Below are positions 44,236-54,455 of a DNA stretch of 64,000 nucleotides, in pieces (position 1 is the first letter of the stretch; each line of letters begins with the position of its first letter). The notes below the pieces were generated by a model, which saw only the letters and a program-made list of their open reading frames with translations, did not search any database and was not told where the DNA came from. A program made the position numbers and the translations under genes. The stretch is from Luteipulveratus halotolerans (GTDB lineage Bacteria; Actinomycetota; Actinomycetes; Actinomycetales; Dermatophilaceae), in the NCBI RefSeq assembly GCF_001247745.1, contig NZ_LAIR01000002.1, forward strand, positions 3,224,001-3,288,000, given 5' to 3'.

Positions 44236-45269
44236 GCGCTCGCCTTGGCCTTGAGCTCGGCGCGCGGGTCGAGGTCCTTCTCCTGCTCCTGCAGGGCCTC
44301 CAACGCCGACTTGGCCTCATCGGTGAGGCGCTGCGGTACGACGACGTGCACCTTGGCGAGCAGGTCGCCCGCTCCCGACTTCGCGGCGATGCCACGGCCC
44401 TTGACGCGCAGCACCCGTCCGCTCGGGGTGCCCGGCGCGACCTTGACCTTGACGGGCTTGCCGTCGAGCGTCGGCACCTCGACGGTGGCGCCCAGAGCAG
44501 CCTCAGCGAACGTGACAGGCAGGTCGACGGTGAGGTTGTTGCCGTCACGACCGAACACCGGGTGCGGTGTCACCGAGACCTTGAGCAGCAGGTCGCCCTT
44601 GGCTGCGCCGGGGTCACCGTCGTGGCCCTTGCCACGCAGGCGGATCGTCTGACCGTCCTTGACACCAGCGGGGATTCGCGTGGTGAGCGGCTTGCCGTCG
44701 ACGCCCTGGAGCGTCACCGTGTCGCCGGCCGCGGCCTGCCGGAACGACAGGCTGGTGCGAGCGTGGATGTCCTGGCCCGGGCGCGGGCCCGCGGGGGCGC
44801 CGTACTGCCCGTAGCCGCCACCACCGAACGGCGAGCCGCCGCCCTGGGCGCCGGCGAACCCGCCGAGGAGGTCCTCCAGGTTGATGCCCTGCTGGCCGCC
44901 GCCACCGGTGGAGAAGCGCACGCGCTGCCCGCCACCGGGACCGCCGCCGAACATCGAGCCGAAGACGTCCTCGAAACCGCCTGCACCGGCACCGGCGCCT
45001 CCGGGGCCGCCGGCGGTGAATCGTGCTCCGCCGCGGGCCATCTGGCGCACGGCGTCGTACTGCTGGCGCTCCTCGGGGTCGGACAGGACCGCGTTGGCCT
45101 CGCCGATCTCCTTGAAACGCTTCTCGGCTGCGTCGTCACCCGGGTTCTGATCGGGGTGCCACTTGCGGGCGAGCTTGCGATAGGCCTTCTTGATGTCGGC
45201 CTCGGACGCGTCCTCGGAGACGCCGAGGATCGCGTAGAAGTCCTTCTCGAACCAGTCCTGACTGGCCAT
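44232..45269 (-). CDS. dnaJ: DnaJ-type co-chaperone without zinc finger
   Basis: A 345-residue J-protein. The J domain (residues 8-75) has HPD in KWHPDQNPG. A Gly/Phe-rich region (80-165) follows, then two beta-barrel client domains (TSLSFRQAAAGDTVTLQG; LRGKGHDGDPGAAKGDLLLKV). The four CxxCxGxG repeats of classical DnaJ are missing, so the layout is CbpA-like. It stimulates the DnaK ATPase. I chose ATG 45269 as the longer frame would run into the hairpin region. The grpE stop is 85 bases upstream, the only real gap in this operon. Confidence 0.93.
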   Translation of the reverse strand: MASQDWFEKDFYAILGVSEDASEADIKKAYRKLARKWHPDQNPGDDAAEKRFKEIGEANAVLSDPEERQQYDAVRQMARGGARFTAGGPGGAGAGAGGFEDVFGSMFGGGPGGGQRVRFSTGGGGQQGINLEDLLGGFAGAQGGGSPFGGGGYGQYGAPAGPRPGQDIHARTSLSFRQAAAGDTVTLQGVDGKPLTTRIPAGVKDGQTIRLRGKGHDGDPGAAKGDLLLKVSVTPHPVFGRDGNNLTVDLPVTFAEAALGATVEVPTLDGKPVKVKVAPGTPSGRVLRVKGRGIAAKSGAGDLLAKVHVVVPQRLTDEAKSALEALQEQEKDLDPRAELKAKASA

Positions 45270-45301
45270 CCGGTCCTGCCTCCTTCCAGAGCTGATCGGT
45301 C

Positions 45302-45346
45302 CCGCTGGTCGAGCCGGGCCGGATCCCGGCCCGGCTCGTCCAGCGG
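45302..45346 (-). terminator. Hairpin between grpE and dnaJ
   Basis: A 12-base perfect stem (45311-45322 with 45326-45337, loop ATC) is extended by seven more pairs (45302-45308 with 45340-45346) after a two-base mismatch. It fills the only gap in the dnaK operon. It may partly stop transcription or protect the dnaK-grpE RNA end and so lower dnaJ-hspR output. Confidence 0.6.
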
Positions 45347-45354
45347 CGTGGGTG

Positions 45355-46028
45355 TTACTGCGGGTCGGCGACGGCCACGCGCGCCGGGCGTACGACGCGG
45401 TCACCCACGCGGTAGCCGGGCTGCATGACCTGCACGACCGTCGTGCTCTCGGCGCCCTCGGGAACCTCGGCCTCGACGTGCATGAGCGCCTCGTGGTGCT
45501 GCGGGTCGAACGCCTCGCCCACCTCACCGAACCGCTGCACACCGTGCTTGCCGAGCGTGGTCTCGAGCTTGACGGCGATCTTCTCGAACGGGCTGTCCTT
45601 GAGGTCGCCGTGCTGCTCGGCCATGAAGATGTCGTCGAGCACCGGCAGCAGCGACTCCACGACCGTGCCGATGGCCTGCTCGCGGTCCTTGGGACGCTCG
45701 CGCTTCATCAGCTCGCGGTAGTTGTGGAACGCCGCCCGCTCACGCAGCAGCTCGTCCTGCAGTCCGGCGGCCACATCGGCGTCGGACTGCTCGGCCTGCG
45801 GGGTGTCCTGCTCGGGTACGTCGGTGCTCGCCGACGCCTCGACGGTCTCGTCGGTGGTCGGCTGGGCCTCGCCGTCGGCGGGCTTGCTGTCGTCCGTCAC
45901 GCTCGAGCTCCCTTCTGCTGTCTGCTGATCGCGTACCTCGCCAGTCTGCGGGTCGAGGCGGCGCTTGTCGCGGATGACGGGGCCCTCGGCCGGCTCCTCC
46001 TGGGAGCCGGCCGAGGAACGTGCATCCG

Positions 46029-46032
<4 letters not shown>
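45355..46032 (-). CDS. grpE: GrpE nucleotide exchange factor
   Basis: A 225-residue protein starting at GTG 46032, which overlaps the dnaK stop (GTGA). An acidic, disordered N-terminus of about 85 residues is followed by the long coiled-coil (LLRERAAFHNYRELMKRER), the VVESLLPVLDDIFMAEQHG helix and the beta domain ending GYRVGDRVVRPARVAVAD. It releases ADP from DnaK. A 14-base hairpin (45984-45997 with 46003-46016) lies within its first codons. Confidence 0.95.
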
Positions 46033-47933
<1,901 letters not shown>

Positions 47934-47998
47934 GTGTGCTGCTCCTTGCTCGTGGCTTGCTTCGGGCAGGGCTGCTGGCGTCGTACGCCGGGTGCACC

Positions 47999-48079
47999 CC
48001 TGACTGGATCAGACTCAACTCTCCGGCCACGCGCCTTGTCAAACTGGCGCTCCGTAAAGTTGCGTTCACCTGGCTCAAC
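47999..48079. promoter_or_regulatory. Two degenerate HAIR-like sites upstream of dnaK
   Basis: On the dnaK strand GTTGAGT-N7-AGTCAGG (47999-48019) matches 11 of 14 HAIR bases, and GTTGAGC-N7-ACGCAAC (48059-48079) matches fewer. Their centres are 60 bases apart and each contains AGAGTTGAG. A TTTGACAAGG between them may be a -35 region. The rest of the 299-base gap up to 48232 holds the repeats at 48141-48213 and no gene. Confidence 0.5.
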
Positions 48080-48140
48080 TCTTGTCGAGCCGGATCCATT
48101 CCCCCGCAGCGGCAGATGTCACAGCGGCGCCCTCGACGGC

Positions 48141-48213
48141 TTTAGGTTGCCGATCAAGTTGTCGCCTCGCCGTTATCTTGTCGTCACCATGGCGCTTCGC
48201 CACTAAGTTGGCG
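48141..48213 (+). repeat. Short repeats at the presumed left end of the Tn7-like remnant
   Basis: Four related 12-base units lie just before tnsA: TTTAGGTTGCCG (48141), ATCAAGTTGTCG (48153), TTATCTTGTCG (48173) and ACTAAGTTGGCG (48202). Weaker copies (CTTGTCG at 48081, CTTGTCA at 48035) reach into the dnaK leader. Tn7-like elements carry several TnsB sites at each end, so these are candidate TnsB sites. The exact transposon end is not clear; TGTCAC at 48117 is one option. Confidence 0.35.
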
Positions 48214-48232
48214 GGTACGACAGGATGTCTTC

Positions 48233-48972
48233 GTGACCAAGGGGACGCTGCTCGACACAGAGTGTCGATATGCAACTGCTGACGGGCACTCGATCGTCAC
48301 GACGCTCGGCGCCGCCGATACGCGATCCATCATGACGGGGCTGCCAGTCAGGCGCCTCGGGTCCCGAGCCGGCCAACGGAACTACTCGGGCTGGCTCTGG
48401 TGCGCGACTACGGACTCGTTGGTCGGATACGAAAGCCTGCTCGAACGAGACCGCTTGTGGCTCGCGGACTTCGAGCCCAGCGTGTGTCGGATCGCGAGCC
48501 AGCCCGTCTGGTGCTCGGGCAAGGACCAAGGCTCCCTGCGACGCCACGCCCCGGACTTCATGCTGGAGTACGCCGACGGCAGCCACCTTGTGGTGGATGT
48601 GAAGCCGGCAGCGTTGCTGGATGAACCGAGGTGGTCGACGTCTTCAGGTGGACCGGGCGCCTTTGCGAAACCCGTGGATGGCGATACGAGGTCTGGTCCG
48701 GCGCGCCAGGGGTTTACATGCGGAACGTCCGCTTCCTCGGGGCAGGACGCCGCGTTGAGCGCATCTCGCCGGAAGTCATGCGTGCTGCACGCACCATCGC
48801 TGCAGAGGGCCGAACCCTCGACGAGGTTCAATCACTCCTGACTGGGTTCGAGCTCGGGCTCGCACGGCGCGCCGTCCTCGGAATGATCTGGACTGGCGAG
48901 TGGCAGGTGGACCTGTACGTGCCCATGTCGGGCGCCACTGTCATAGAACGCGCTCGGCAGACAGCCGCATGA
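48233..48972 (+). pseudogene. TnsA-like transposase endonuclease, frameshifted
   Basis: The first frame (GTG 48233) holds a TnsA-like nuclease: YESLLERDRLWLADFEPSV, RRHAPDFMLEYADGSHLVVDVKPAALLDEP, where HAPDF, D and VDVK give the nuclease core. After DEP a one-base deletion near 48626-48629 shifts the frame; the rest continues as EVVDVFRWTGRLCETRGW to the stop at 48972. The joined product is about 246 residues. TnsA cuts the 5' ends of a Tn7-like transposon. The C-terminal half would interact with TnsB or TnsC. Now probably inactive. Confidence 0.8.
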
Positions 48973-49803
48973 CCACCTCCAGTACGCACGTCATCCGCGT
49001 CGGCGCGAACGTGTGGTGGGACGGGTCCACCTGGGAAGTCGAGTCGCTCACCGAAAGCGCGGCGCGGCTCCGGCGCGACGACGAAGTCCAAGCCGTCAGC
49101 TTCGCGGCACTTGCAGCCGACTCGCTCTCCGGGAGCCTCGACGGCGACCGCGTTCCCGTGGATACCGCGCCGCCCAGCGGCGTGCTCTTGGCGGCGCTCC
49201 CCCCATCTGCGCGCAAGGCACTCGAGGAAGAAGCTTTGCATCTGATGGAGCTCCAGCGGCCCGACCCTGATCGGACGCGCGCCGACAGGCTGCGCTCGAA
49301 AGCAGAGGAACTTGGCGTTTCGACGAGGACTCTTCAACGACGTCTGGCGCGCTTCGAAGCACAGGGTGTTGCGGGACTCATCGATGCGCGGCTCCTCAAA
49401 GAGGGGCGCCGGTCGGTCGACCCACGCTGGGACAGCGCATGCCTTGAGGTCCTTCACCGCTACTCCCACTCATCGACACCCACACGACGAACAGTCATCC
49501 GACACGCCAACACGACCTACCTGGAGGCGGTGCCCGGTGGACGCGTGCCTTCAGACCGCGTGGCATATCGACGGCTCGCCGAGCTCGACAAGGGGCGCTA
49601 CACATTCGGGCCGTCTAAGCAACGTCGTTCGGTCACGGAGCGGCCCACGGGTGTGCTTGGACGACTTCGCGCCGACTATCCCGGCCAGTACCTCGTCATG
49701 GACAGCACGCGGCTTGACGTGTTCGCCATGGAGCCCATCACTCTGCGATGGGTGAACGTCGAGCTCACGGTCGCGATGGACCTCTACTCACGATGCATCA
49801 CTG
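48969..49803 (+). pseudogene. TnsB-like (Mu/rve) transposase, truncated by an IS
   Basis: ATG 48969 overlaps the tnsA stop by four bases. The N-terminal region has a helix-turn-helix (ELGVSTRTLQRRLARFEAQG) and the DDE domain starts with QYLVMDSTRLDVFAMEPIT and VAMDLYSRCITG; the first catalytic Asp is present. The gene ends abruptly at the left terminal repeat of the IS3 element, so the other catalytic residues and the C-terminus are absent. What lies beyond the IS is not tnsB but an IS21 gene, so the rest of this transposon (tnsB end, tnsC) is lost. Confidence 0.8.
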
Positions 49804-49871
49804 GGGACTGCTGCACGAACAGGTGACATCTGATCTGGCTTGCCCGTGAGGGTGGCCTGGAAGATGTTGCT

Positions 49872-50180
49872 GTGCCTAAGCCCTACCCCCGAGAGTTTCG
49901 TGATGATGTCGTGCGCGTCGCCCGAGGTCGTGAGCCGGGTGTGACGCTGGAGCAGGTCGCCAAGGACTTCGGTGTCCACCCGATGACGTTGAACAAGTGG
50001 TTGCGCCAGGCCGCGATCGATGATGGCGACAAGCCGGGCACGACCACGGCTGAGTCTGCTGACCTGCGGGAGGCCAATCGGCGGATACGGCTGCTGGAGC
50101 AGGAGAACGAGGTGCTGCGCCGGGCGGCGGCTTACCTGTCTCAGGCGCATCTGCCGGGAAAAGGCTCTACCCGCTCGTGA
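49872..50180 (+). CDS. IS3-family transposase OrfA
   Basis: A 102-residue protein starting at GTG 49872. YPREFRDDVVRVARGREPG and VTLEQVAKDFGVHPMTLNKWLRQA form the helix-turn-helix that binds the IS ends; the second half is a leucine-zipper-like coil (LREANRRIRLLEQENEVLRRA). It overlaps orfB by four bases (GTGA). The gene is intact, while its partner is not. Confidence 0.85.
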   Translation: MPKPYPREFRDDVVRVARGREPGVTLEQVAKDFGVHPMTLNKWLRQAAIDDGDKPGTTTAESADLREANRRIRLLEQENEVLRRAAAYLSQAHLPGKGSTRS

Positions 50181-51077
50181 GTGAGCTGGCCGCTGACGGG
50201 ATTCCCGTGACGGTCACGTGCCGGGTCCTGAAGCTCCACCGTCAGAAGTATTACGCCTGGCTGGCCAGTCCGGTCACCGGTCGTGAGCTGCAGGCGGCCT
50301 ACCGGGCCAACGCGTTGTTCGATGCCCACCGTGATGATCCGGAGTTCGGGTACCGGTACTTGCTTGTGGAGGCCGCCGGCGCGGGTGAGGTGATGACGCC
50401 GCGCACGGCGTGGCGGATCTGTTCGGCGAACGCGTGGTGGTCGGTCTTCGGCAAGAAGCGCGGCAGCCACGGCAAGAAGCCCGGGCCACCGGTGCACGAT
50501 GACCTGCTCGCTGGTCAGGACGAGCACGGTGTGATCCGGCACTCCTTCACCGCCGCCGCGCCGAACCAGGTGTGGCTGACCGACATCACCGAGCACCGCA
50601 CTGGTGAGGGGAAGCTGTATCTGTGCGCGATCAAGGACGCCTGCTCCGGGCGGATCGTGGGCTACTCCATCAGCGACCGGATGAGGTCAGCCCTCGCGGT
50701 CGGCAGCCCTGGACTCGGCCGTCGCGCGGCGACGCGCGCAGGGGCAGGACGTCACCGGGTGCATCGTGCACTCCGACCGCGGTAGCCAGTTCCGCTCACG
50801 CAAGTTCGTGCACGCCTTGAACCAGCACGCGCTGACCGGGTCGATGGGCCGGGTCGGCGCTGCCGGTGACAACGCCGCGATGGAGTCCTTCTTCGCGCTG
50901 CTGCAGAAGAACGTCCTGGACCGCCGCACCTGGGACACCCGCGAAGACCTGCGGATCGCGATCATCACCTGGACCGAACGCACCTACCACCGGCGTCGAC
51001 GCCAAGACCGCCTCGGCCGGTTGACCCCCATCGAGTACGAGACGATCATGACCACGCCAGCCGATCAGGCGGCATGA
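50177..51077 (+). pseudogene. IS3-family transposase OrfB, frameshifted
   Basis: The first part (GTG 50177) shows the IS3 pattern YYAWLASPVTGRE, FGYRYLL and PNQVWLTDITEHRTGEGKLYL with the first catalytic Asp. An extra G near 50702 shifts the frame in the segment after SDRMRSALAV. The remainder, in another frame, has VHSDRGSQFRSR (second Asp) and NAAMESFFALLQKN (Glu) to the stop at 51077. Joined it would be a normal DDE integrase of about 300 residues. Confidence 0.8.
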
Positions 51078-51110
51078 CTACCACCTGTCACCTGTTCGTG
51101 CAGCAGTCCC

Positions 51111-52003
51111 ATCTGTCCCCGATGCCGCAGGTGACCTCGCTGGATGAGCTGAATGAACGCATCCGGGTCTGGGAGGACGCCGACGAGGGCCGGCGCATCA
51201 CCGGCCACGCCAGCACGATCGGGGACGACTTCGCGACCGAGCGAGACCTGTTGCGGCCGTTGCCCGTTGAGCGGTTCGACCCCGGGCTGGTGCTGCGTCC
51301 GCGGGTGGACCGCGCGAGCATGATCACCGTGCGGATGGTGAAGTACTCCGTACCGGCGCACCTGATCGGCCACCGCGTCCGGGTCTCGCTGCGCGCCTCG
51401 GAGCTGGTCGTGTTCGAGGGCAGGGCCGTGGTCGCGGTCCACCCCAGGGTCGCGGCCCGCACCGGGCACGTGGTGGTCCTGGATCACTACCTGGAGGTGC
51501 TGCGGCACAAGCCCGGCGCTCTCCCCGGCTCGACCGCCCTCGCACAGGCCCGCGCCGCCGGGGTGTTCACCAGCGCCCATGAGGCGTTCTGGGCGGCCTC
51601 CCGGAAGGTCAACGGTGACGCCGACGGTACTCGTGAGCTGGTCGAGGTCCTGCTGCTGCACCGTTCCCTCACGGCCGCCGATGTCACGGCGGGGATCACC
51701 GCGGCCCTCTCCGTGGGGGCGGTGACCGCCGATGTCGTCGCGGTCGAGGCCCGCCGCCACGCCACACGCGCCACCGACAGTGAGGGTGGGACCGTCTCGG
51801 ATCGTCATCTTGTTGCCCGCGACGGTGCGCCCGAGCAACGGGTGGTGTCGCTGACCCAGCGCCGGCTGACCGACCCGGCCGCCGTGATCGCCGGCCTGCC
51901 CCCGGACACCCGCCTGGTCCCGTCCGTGGCCGCCTACGACGAGCTGCTCCCACGCCGCCGCGCCGCGACCGACCCCGACGATGTGAAAGCGAGCACCAGC
52001 TGA
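51111..52003 (+). pseudogene. IS21-family IstA transposase, C-terminal part only
   Basis: Right after the IS3 end the frame reads PMPQVTSLDELNERIRVWEDADEGRRI and VDRASMITVRMVKYSVPAHLIGHRVRV, the C-terminal half of IstA. The helix-turn-helix and DDE core are missing. About 295 codons remain, ending in TGATG overlap with istB. It belongs to a second, unrelated element that was cut by the IS3 copy or by a deletion next to it. Confidence 0.8.
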
Positions 52004-52817
52004 TGGCACCGACCGCACCCGCAACCACGATCACCCCGACCCTGCGCCGCCGCCGCGGCCTGACCGAGGAAGCCGCCGTCGCCGCGATCGACCAGGCCTG
52101 CCGCCGACTACGGCTCCCGACCATCCGGGCACTGGTCGACGAGGCCCTGACCGTGGCGACCAAGGAACAGCTGACCTACCAAGGATTCCTGGCCGAGCTG
52201 CTGCTGGCCGAGGTCGACGACCGCGACCGACGCTCCTCCGTCAGGCGCGTCAAAGCCGCCCAGTTCCCCCGCGACAAGTGGTTGGGCGACTTCGACTTCG
52301 ACGCCAACGCCGCGATCAACCCCGCCACGGTGCACGAGCTCGCCAAGGGCGACTGGATCCGCAAGGGCGAACCGCTGTGCCTGATCGGGGACTCCGGCAC
52401 CGGCAAGTCCCACCTACTCATCGGCCTGGGCACCGCCGCCGCCGAGCAAGGCCACCGCGTCCGGTACACCCTGGCCACCCGGCTGGTGAACGAGCTCATC
52501 GAAGCCGCCGACGAGAAGCAGCTCGCGAAGACAATCGCCCGCTACGGGCGCGTCGACCTGCTCATCATCGACGAGCTCGGCTACATGGAGCTCGACCGCC
52601 GCGGAGCCGAGCTCCTCTTCCAAGTCCTCACCGAACGCGAGGAGAAGAACAGCATCGCCATCGCCTCCAACCAGTCCTTCTCCGGCTGACCGACACCTTC
52701 ACCGACCCGAGACTGTGCGCCGCGATCGTCGACCGCCTCATCTACCACGGCACCATCATCGAAACCGGCACCCACTCCTACCGCCTCGCCAACAGCCGTG
52801 GGCAAGTGCACGGGTGA
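52003..52817 (+). pseudogene. IS21-family IstB helper ATPase, frameshifted near the end
   Basis: ATG 52003 starts an AAA ATPase with Walker A GDSGTGKSH near residue 130 and Walker B LLIIDELGYM near 190. At IASNQSFSG a one-base deletion turns the codon after Gly into TGA (52687-52689); the normal tail (TFTDPRLCAAIVDRLIYHG...SYRLA) continues in another frame to 52817. So the sensor region is lost. The right end of the IS21 element is not recognised. Confidence 0.8.
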
Positions 52818-52893
52818 TCAACGGCGCGCGTCCCCTGATCGTCGTGGCTGCTTGCTAGCGTCTGACAACCACATCATCTCGGGACGGGGAACC

Positions 52894-53139
52894 ATGCGTA
52901 AGCGTCTGATCATCGGTGCAGTGATTGCGTCAGCCGGCCTCGCCGGCGCGACGGCGGCGGCCTCCGCAGCAGGCCAGCCACACGGCGAGGTCGCGCAGCT
53001 CAAGTGGGTTGGTGCCCATCCCGACACCTCCATCGATGCCCCTGTGGGCAAGCAGAAGGTGTACGTGGTGGACGTGCAGCAGAACACGATCCGCTATGTC
53101 GGTACGCAGGCCGACGACCAGGTGAAGTTGCCTCGCTGA
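52894..53139 (+). CDS. Small secreted protein, paralogue A
   Basis: An 81-residue protein with a signal peptide (RKRLIIGAVIASAGLAGA, cleavage near AASAAG). The mature part of about 50 residues has QLKWVGAHPDTSIDAPVG and VYVVDVQQNTIRYVG, which repeat almost unchanged in the next gene. ATG 52894 has GGGACGGGGA upstream. No known domain. It lies 77 bases after the dead IS21 element. Confidence 0.7.
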   Translation: MRKRLIIGAVIASAGLAGATAAASAAGQPHGEVAQLKWVGAHPDTSIDAPVGKQKVYVVDVQQNTIRYVGTQADDQVKLPR

Positions 53140-53337
53140 CCCAGGCGTCGTCCCTTCGATGCCGCGACAGGGTTCGGTCTTGCAGCGGTCAAGTCTTGGC
53201 AAGGAATCGCCTGAGGCCTTCTTCCCGCGGACGTTGCTTGTCATGCTTCCTGGCATCCGGGGGGATCGCACGAGGGGGGAGTTTCATGATGGTCCTTCGT
53301 CGTCCCAGAACCCGGGAAACGATCAGAGAGGGACCTC

Positions 53338-53910
53338 ATGAAGTCACACAAGATCCCTTTCACTGCCATCGCGCTGACCGCTGCGGGGGCAGCGGGGTCA
53401 ACTGCTGCCGCGTCGGCTGCAACTGGTGCCGCAGCGGAGCCTCGTCCGGTGGTTCAGCAGCTGAAGTGGGTCGGCGCTCACCCGGACACCTCGGTCGACG
53501 CGCCAGCCGGGCATCAGAAGGCCTACCGGGTCGACGTCAAGACCAACACGATCACCTACCTCGGGCTGCAGAAGCGCGGCACGCTGTCGAATGCCGTGAG
53601 CGGGCCGTACAACCCGCCGCGTTCAGGTGACTTCATCTACGGAGCATGCCGTACGCCATACGCCAACTACGGCTTCGCCGGCCACGGCGGGAAGTCGGTC
53701 AACCTCGGCATGCGCGGATACGTGCAGAGCGGCAACTACCCCGGCTCCGCTCAGTGGGCGATCTCGGGCGGCTACGCCTCGACGCCGCACATGGGCAGGA
53801 ACGCCACCGTCTCCGCCTGGTCGGGCATGCCGTTGTGGAAGTACGCGACGTGCCCTTCGACGTCCGATCCTGGAGCGTTCTGCGCGGAGATGTCTCCGGC
53901 TGCGCAGTAG
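53338..53910 (+). CDS. Secreted protein, paralogue B with long C-terminal extension
   Basis: A 190-residue secreted protein with GAGAGGGAC before ATG 53338. Residues 1-80 match paralogue A (QLKWVGAHPDTSVDAPAG, VDVKTNTITYLG). A further 110 residues are Gly/Tyr/Asn/Trp-rich with cysteines near residues 103, 178 and 186, as in many small secreted actinobacterial proteins. Its last 139 bases run antisense to the end of the cutinase gene, including the region encoding the cutinase catalytic His. Composition speaks for real coding on both strands, but the tail could be longer than in life. Confidence 0.65.
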   Translation: MKSHKIPFTAIALTAAGAAGSTAAASAATGAAAEPRPVVQQLKWVGAHPDTSVDAPAGHQKAYRVDVKTNTITYLGLQKRGTLSNAVSGPYNPPRSGDFIYGACRTPYANYGFAGHGGKSVNLGMRGYVQSGNYPGSAQWAISGGYASTPHMGRNATVSAWSGMPLWKYATCPSTSDPGAFCAEMSPAAQ

Positions 53911-54455
53911 TCGCGCATGCGTCCTGCGTAAGGACCGAGAGGGTCCCCTGTGCGCGGCGTGACGCCGCTGATCCCAGGCGCGAACTCGCCTGCGTTGTAT
54001 GGCATTCCGGCGGTGAAGGTCGGGTTGCCGAACAGCGCGATGGCCTCGATCAGCTCACTCGCACGATGATCGAGCACGGGAGCGTGCCGCCCGGCGCATC
54101 GCAGGTGGGGCGCGATGAGAGCGTCGGTGATGACCTGCGCACCCTGAGACCAGCCGAGCAGCACGATGCGCAGCTCCGGGCGGGCGCCCGCCTGGCCGTT
54201 GAGGACGGACACCAGGTTGCGTACGCCGATCCCGGGGCTCTCGCCGAGATCGATGCTCGCGGGGTAGGTCGCATCGAAGCGCTCGAAGGTCGCCGGGTAC
54301 GCGAGGCTGTGGACCTCCACCTCCCCTGGACAGCGGCGAGCAACGGCGCGGGCGATCGGGGTGAGCAGCCGGGACCCGCTGGCGGGCTCGGTGCTGCCCC
54401 GCACCGTGATAACAAGGACCGGCGCCCGCACCACGGTGGCGGACCTCGTCGTCAT
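53772..54455 (-). CDS. Cutinase-family serine hydrolase
   Basis: A 227-residue enzyme. The nucleophile is in LLGWSQGAQV, followed by the late DYCAAGDI (Asp) and EGHVAYFHNG (His) motifs, the cutinase/Culp arrangement. Start ATG 54455 gives no clear signal peptide, while many relatives are secreted; the start may be further upstream but there it overlaps the oxidoreductase. It overlaps the stop of that gene by four bases, so it is translated after it. Ester hydrolysis is expected. A tie between a cutinase and an arsenic-type locus is unusual. Confidence 0.85.
   Translation of the reverse strand: MTTRSATVVRAPVLVITVRGSTEPASGSRLLTPIARAVARRCPGEVEVHSLAYPATFERFDATYPASIDLGESPGIGVRNLVSVLNGQAGARPELRIVLLGWSQGAQVITDALIAPHLRCAGRHAPVLDHRASELIEAIALFGNPTFTAGMPYNAGEFAPGISGVTPRTGDPLGPYAGRMRDYCAAGDISAQNAPGSDVEGHVAYFHNGMPDQAETVAFLPMCGVEA

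Larger units (their letters stand above)
49804..51110 (+). mobile_element. IS3-family insertion sequence with perfect terminal repeats
   Basis: Left repeat 49805-49828 and right repeat 51086-51109 are perfect inverted copies over 24 bases, beginning GGACTGCTGCACGAACAGG. They enclose orfA and a frameshifted orfB. Flanks (CTG on the left, ATC on the right) show no three-base target duplication, and the left and right neighbours are parts of different elements. This suggests a deletion or recombination between copies after insertion. Confidence 0.85.
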
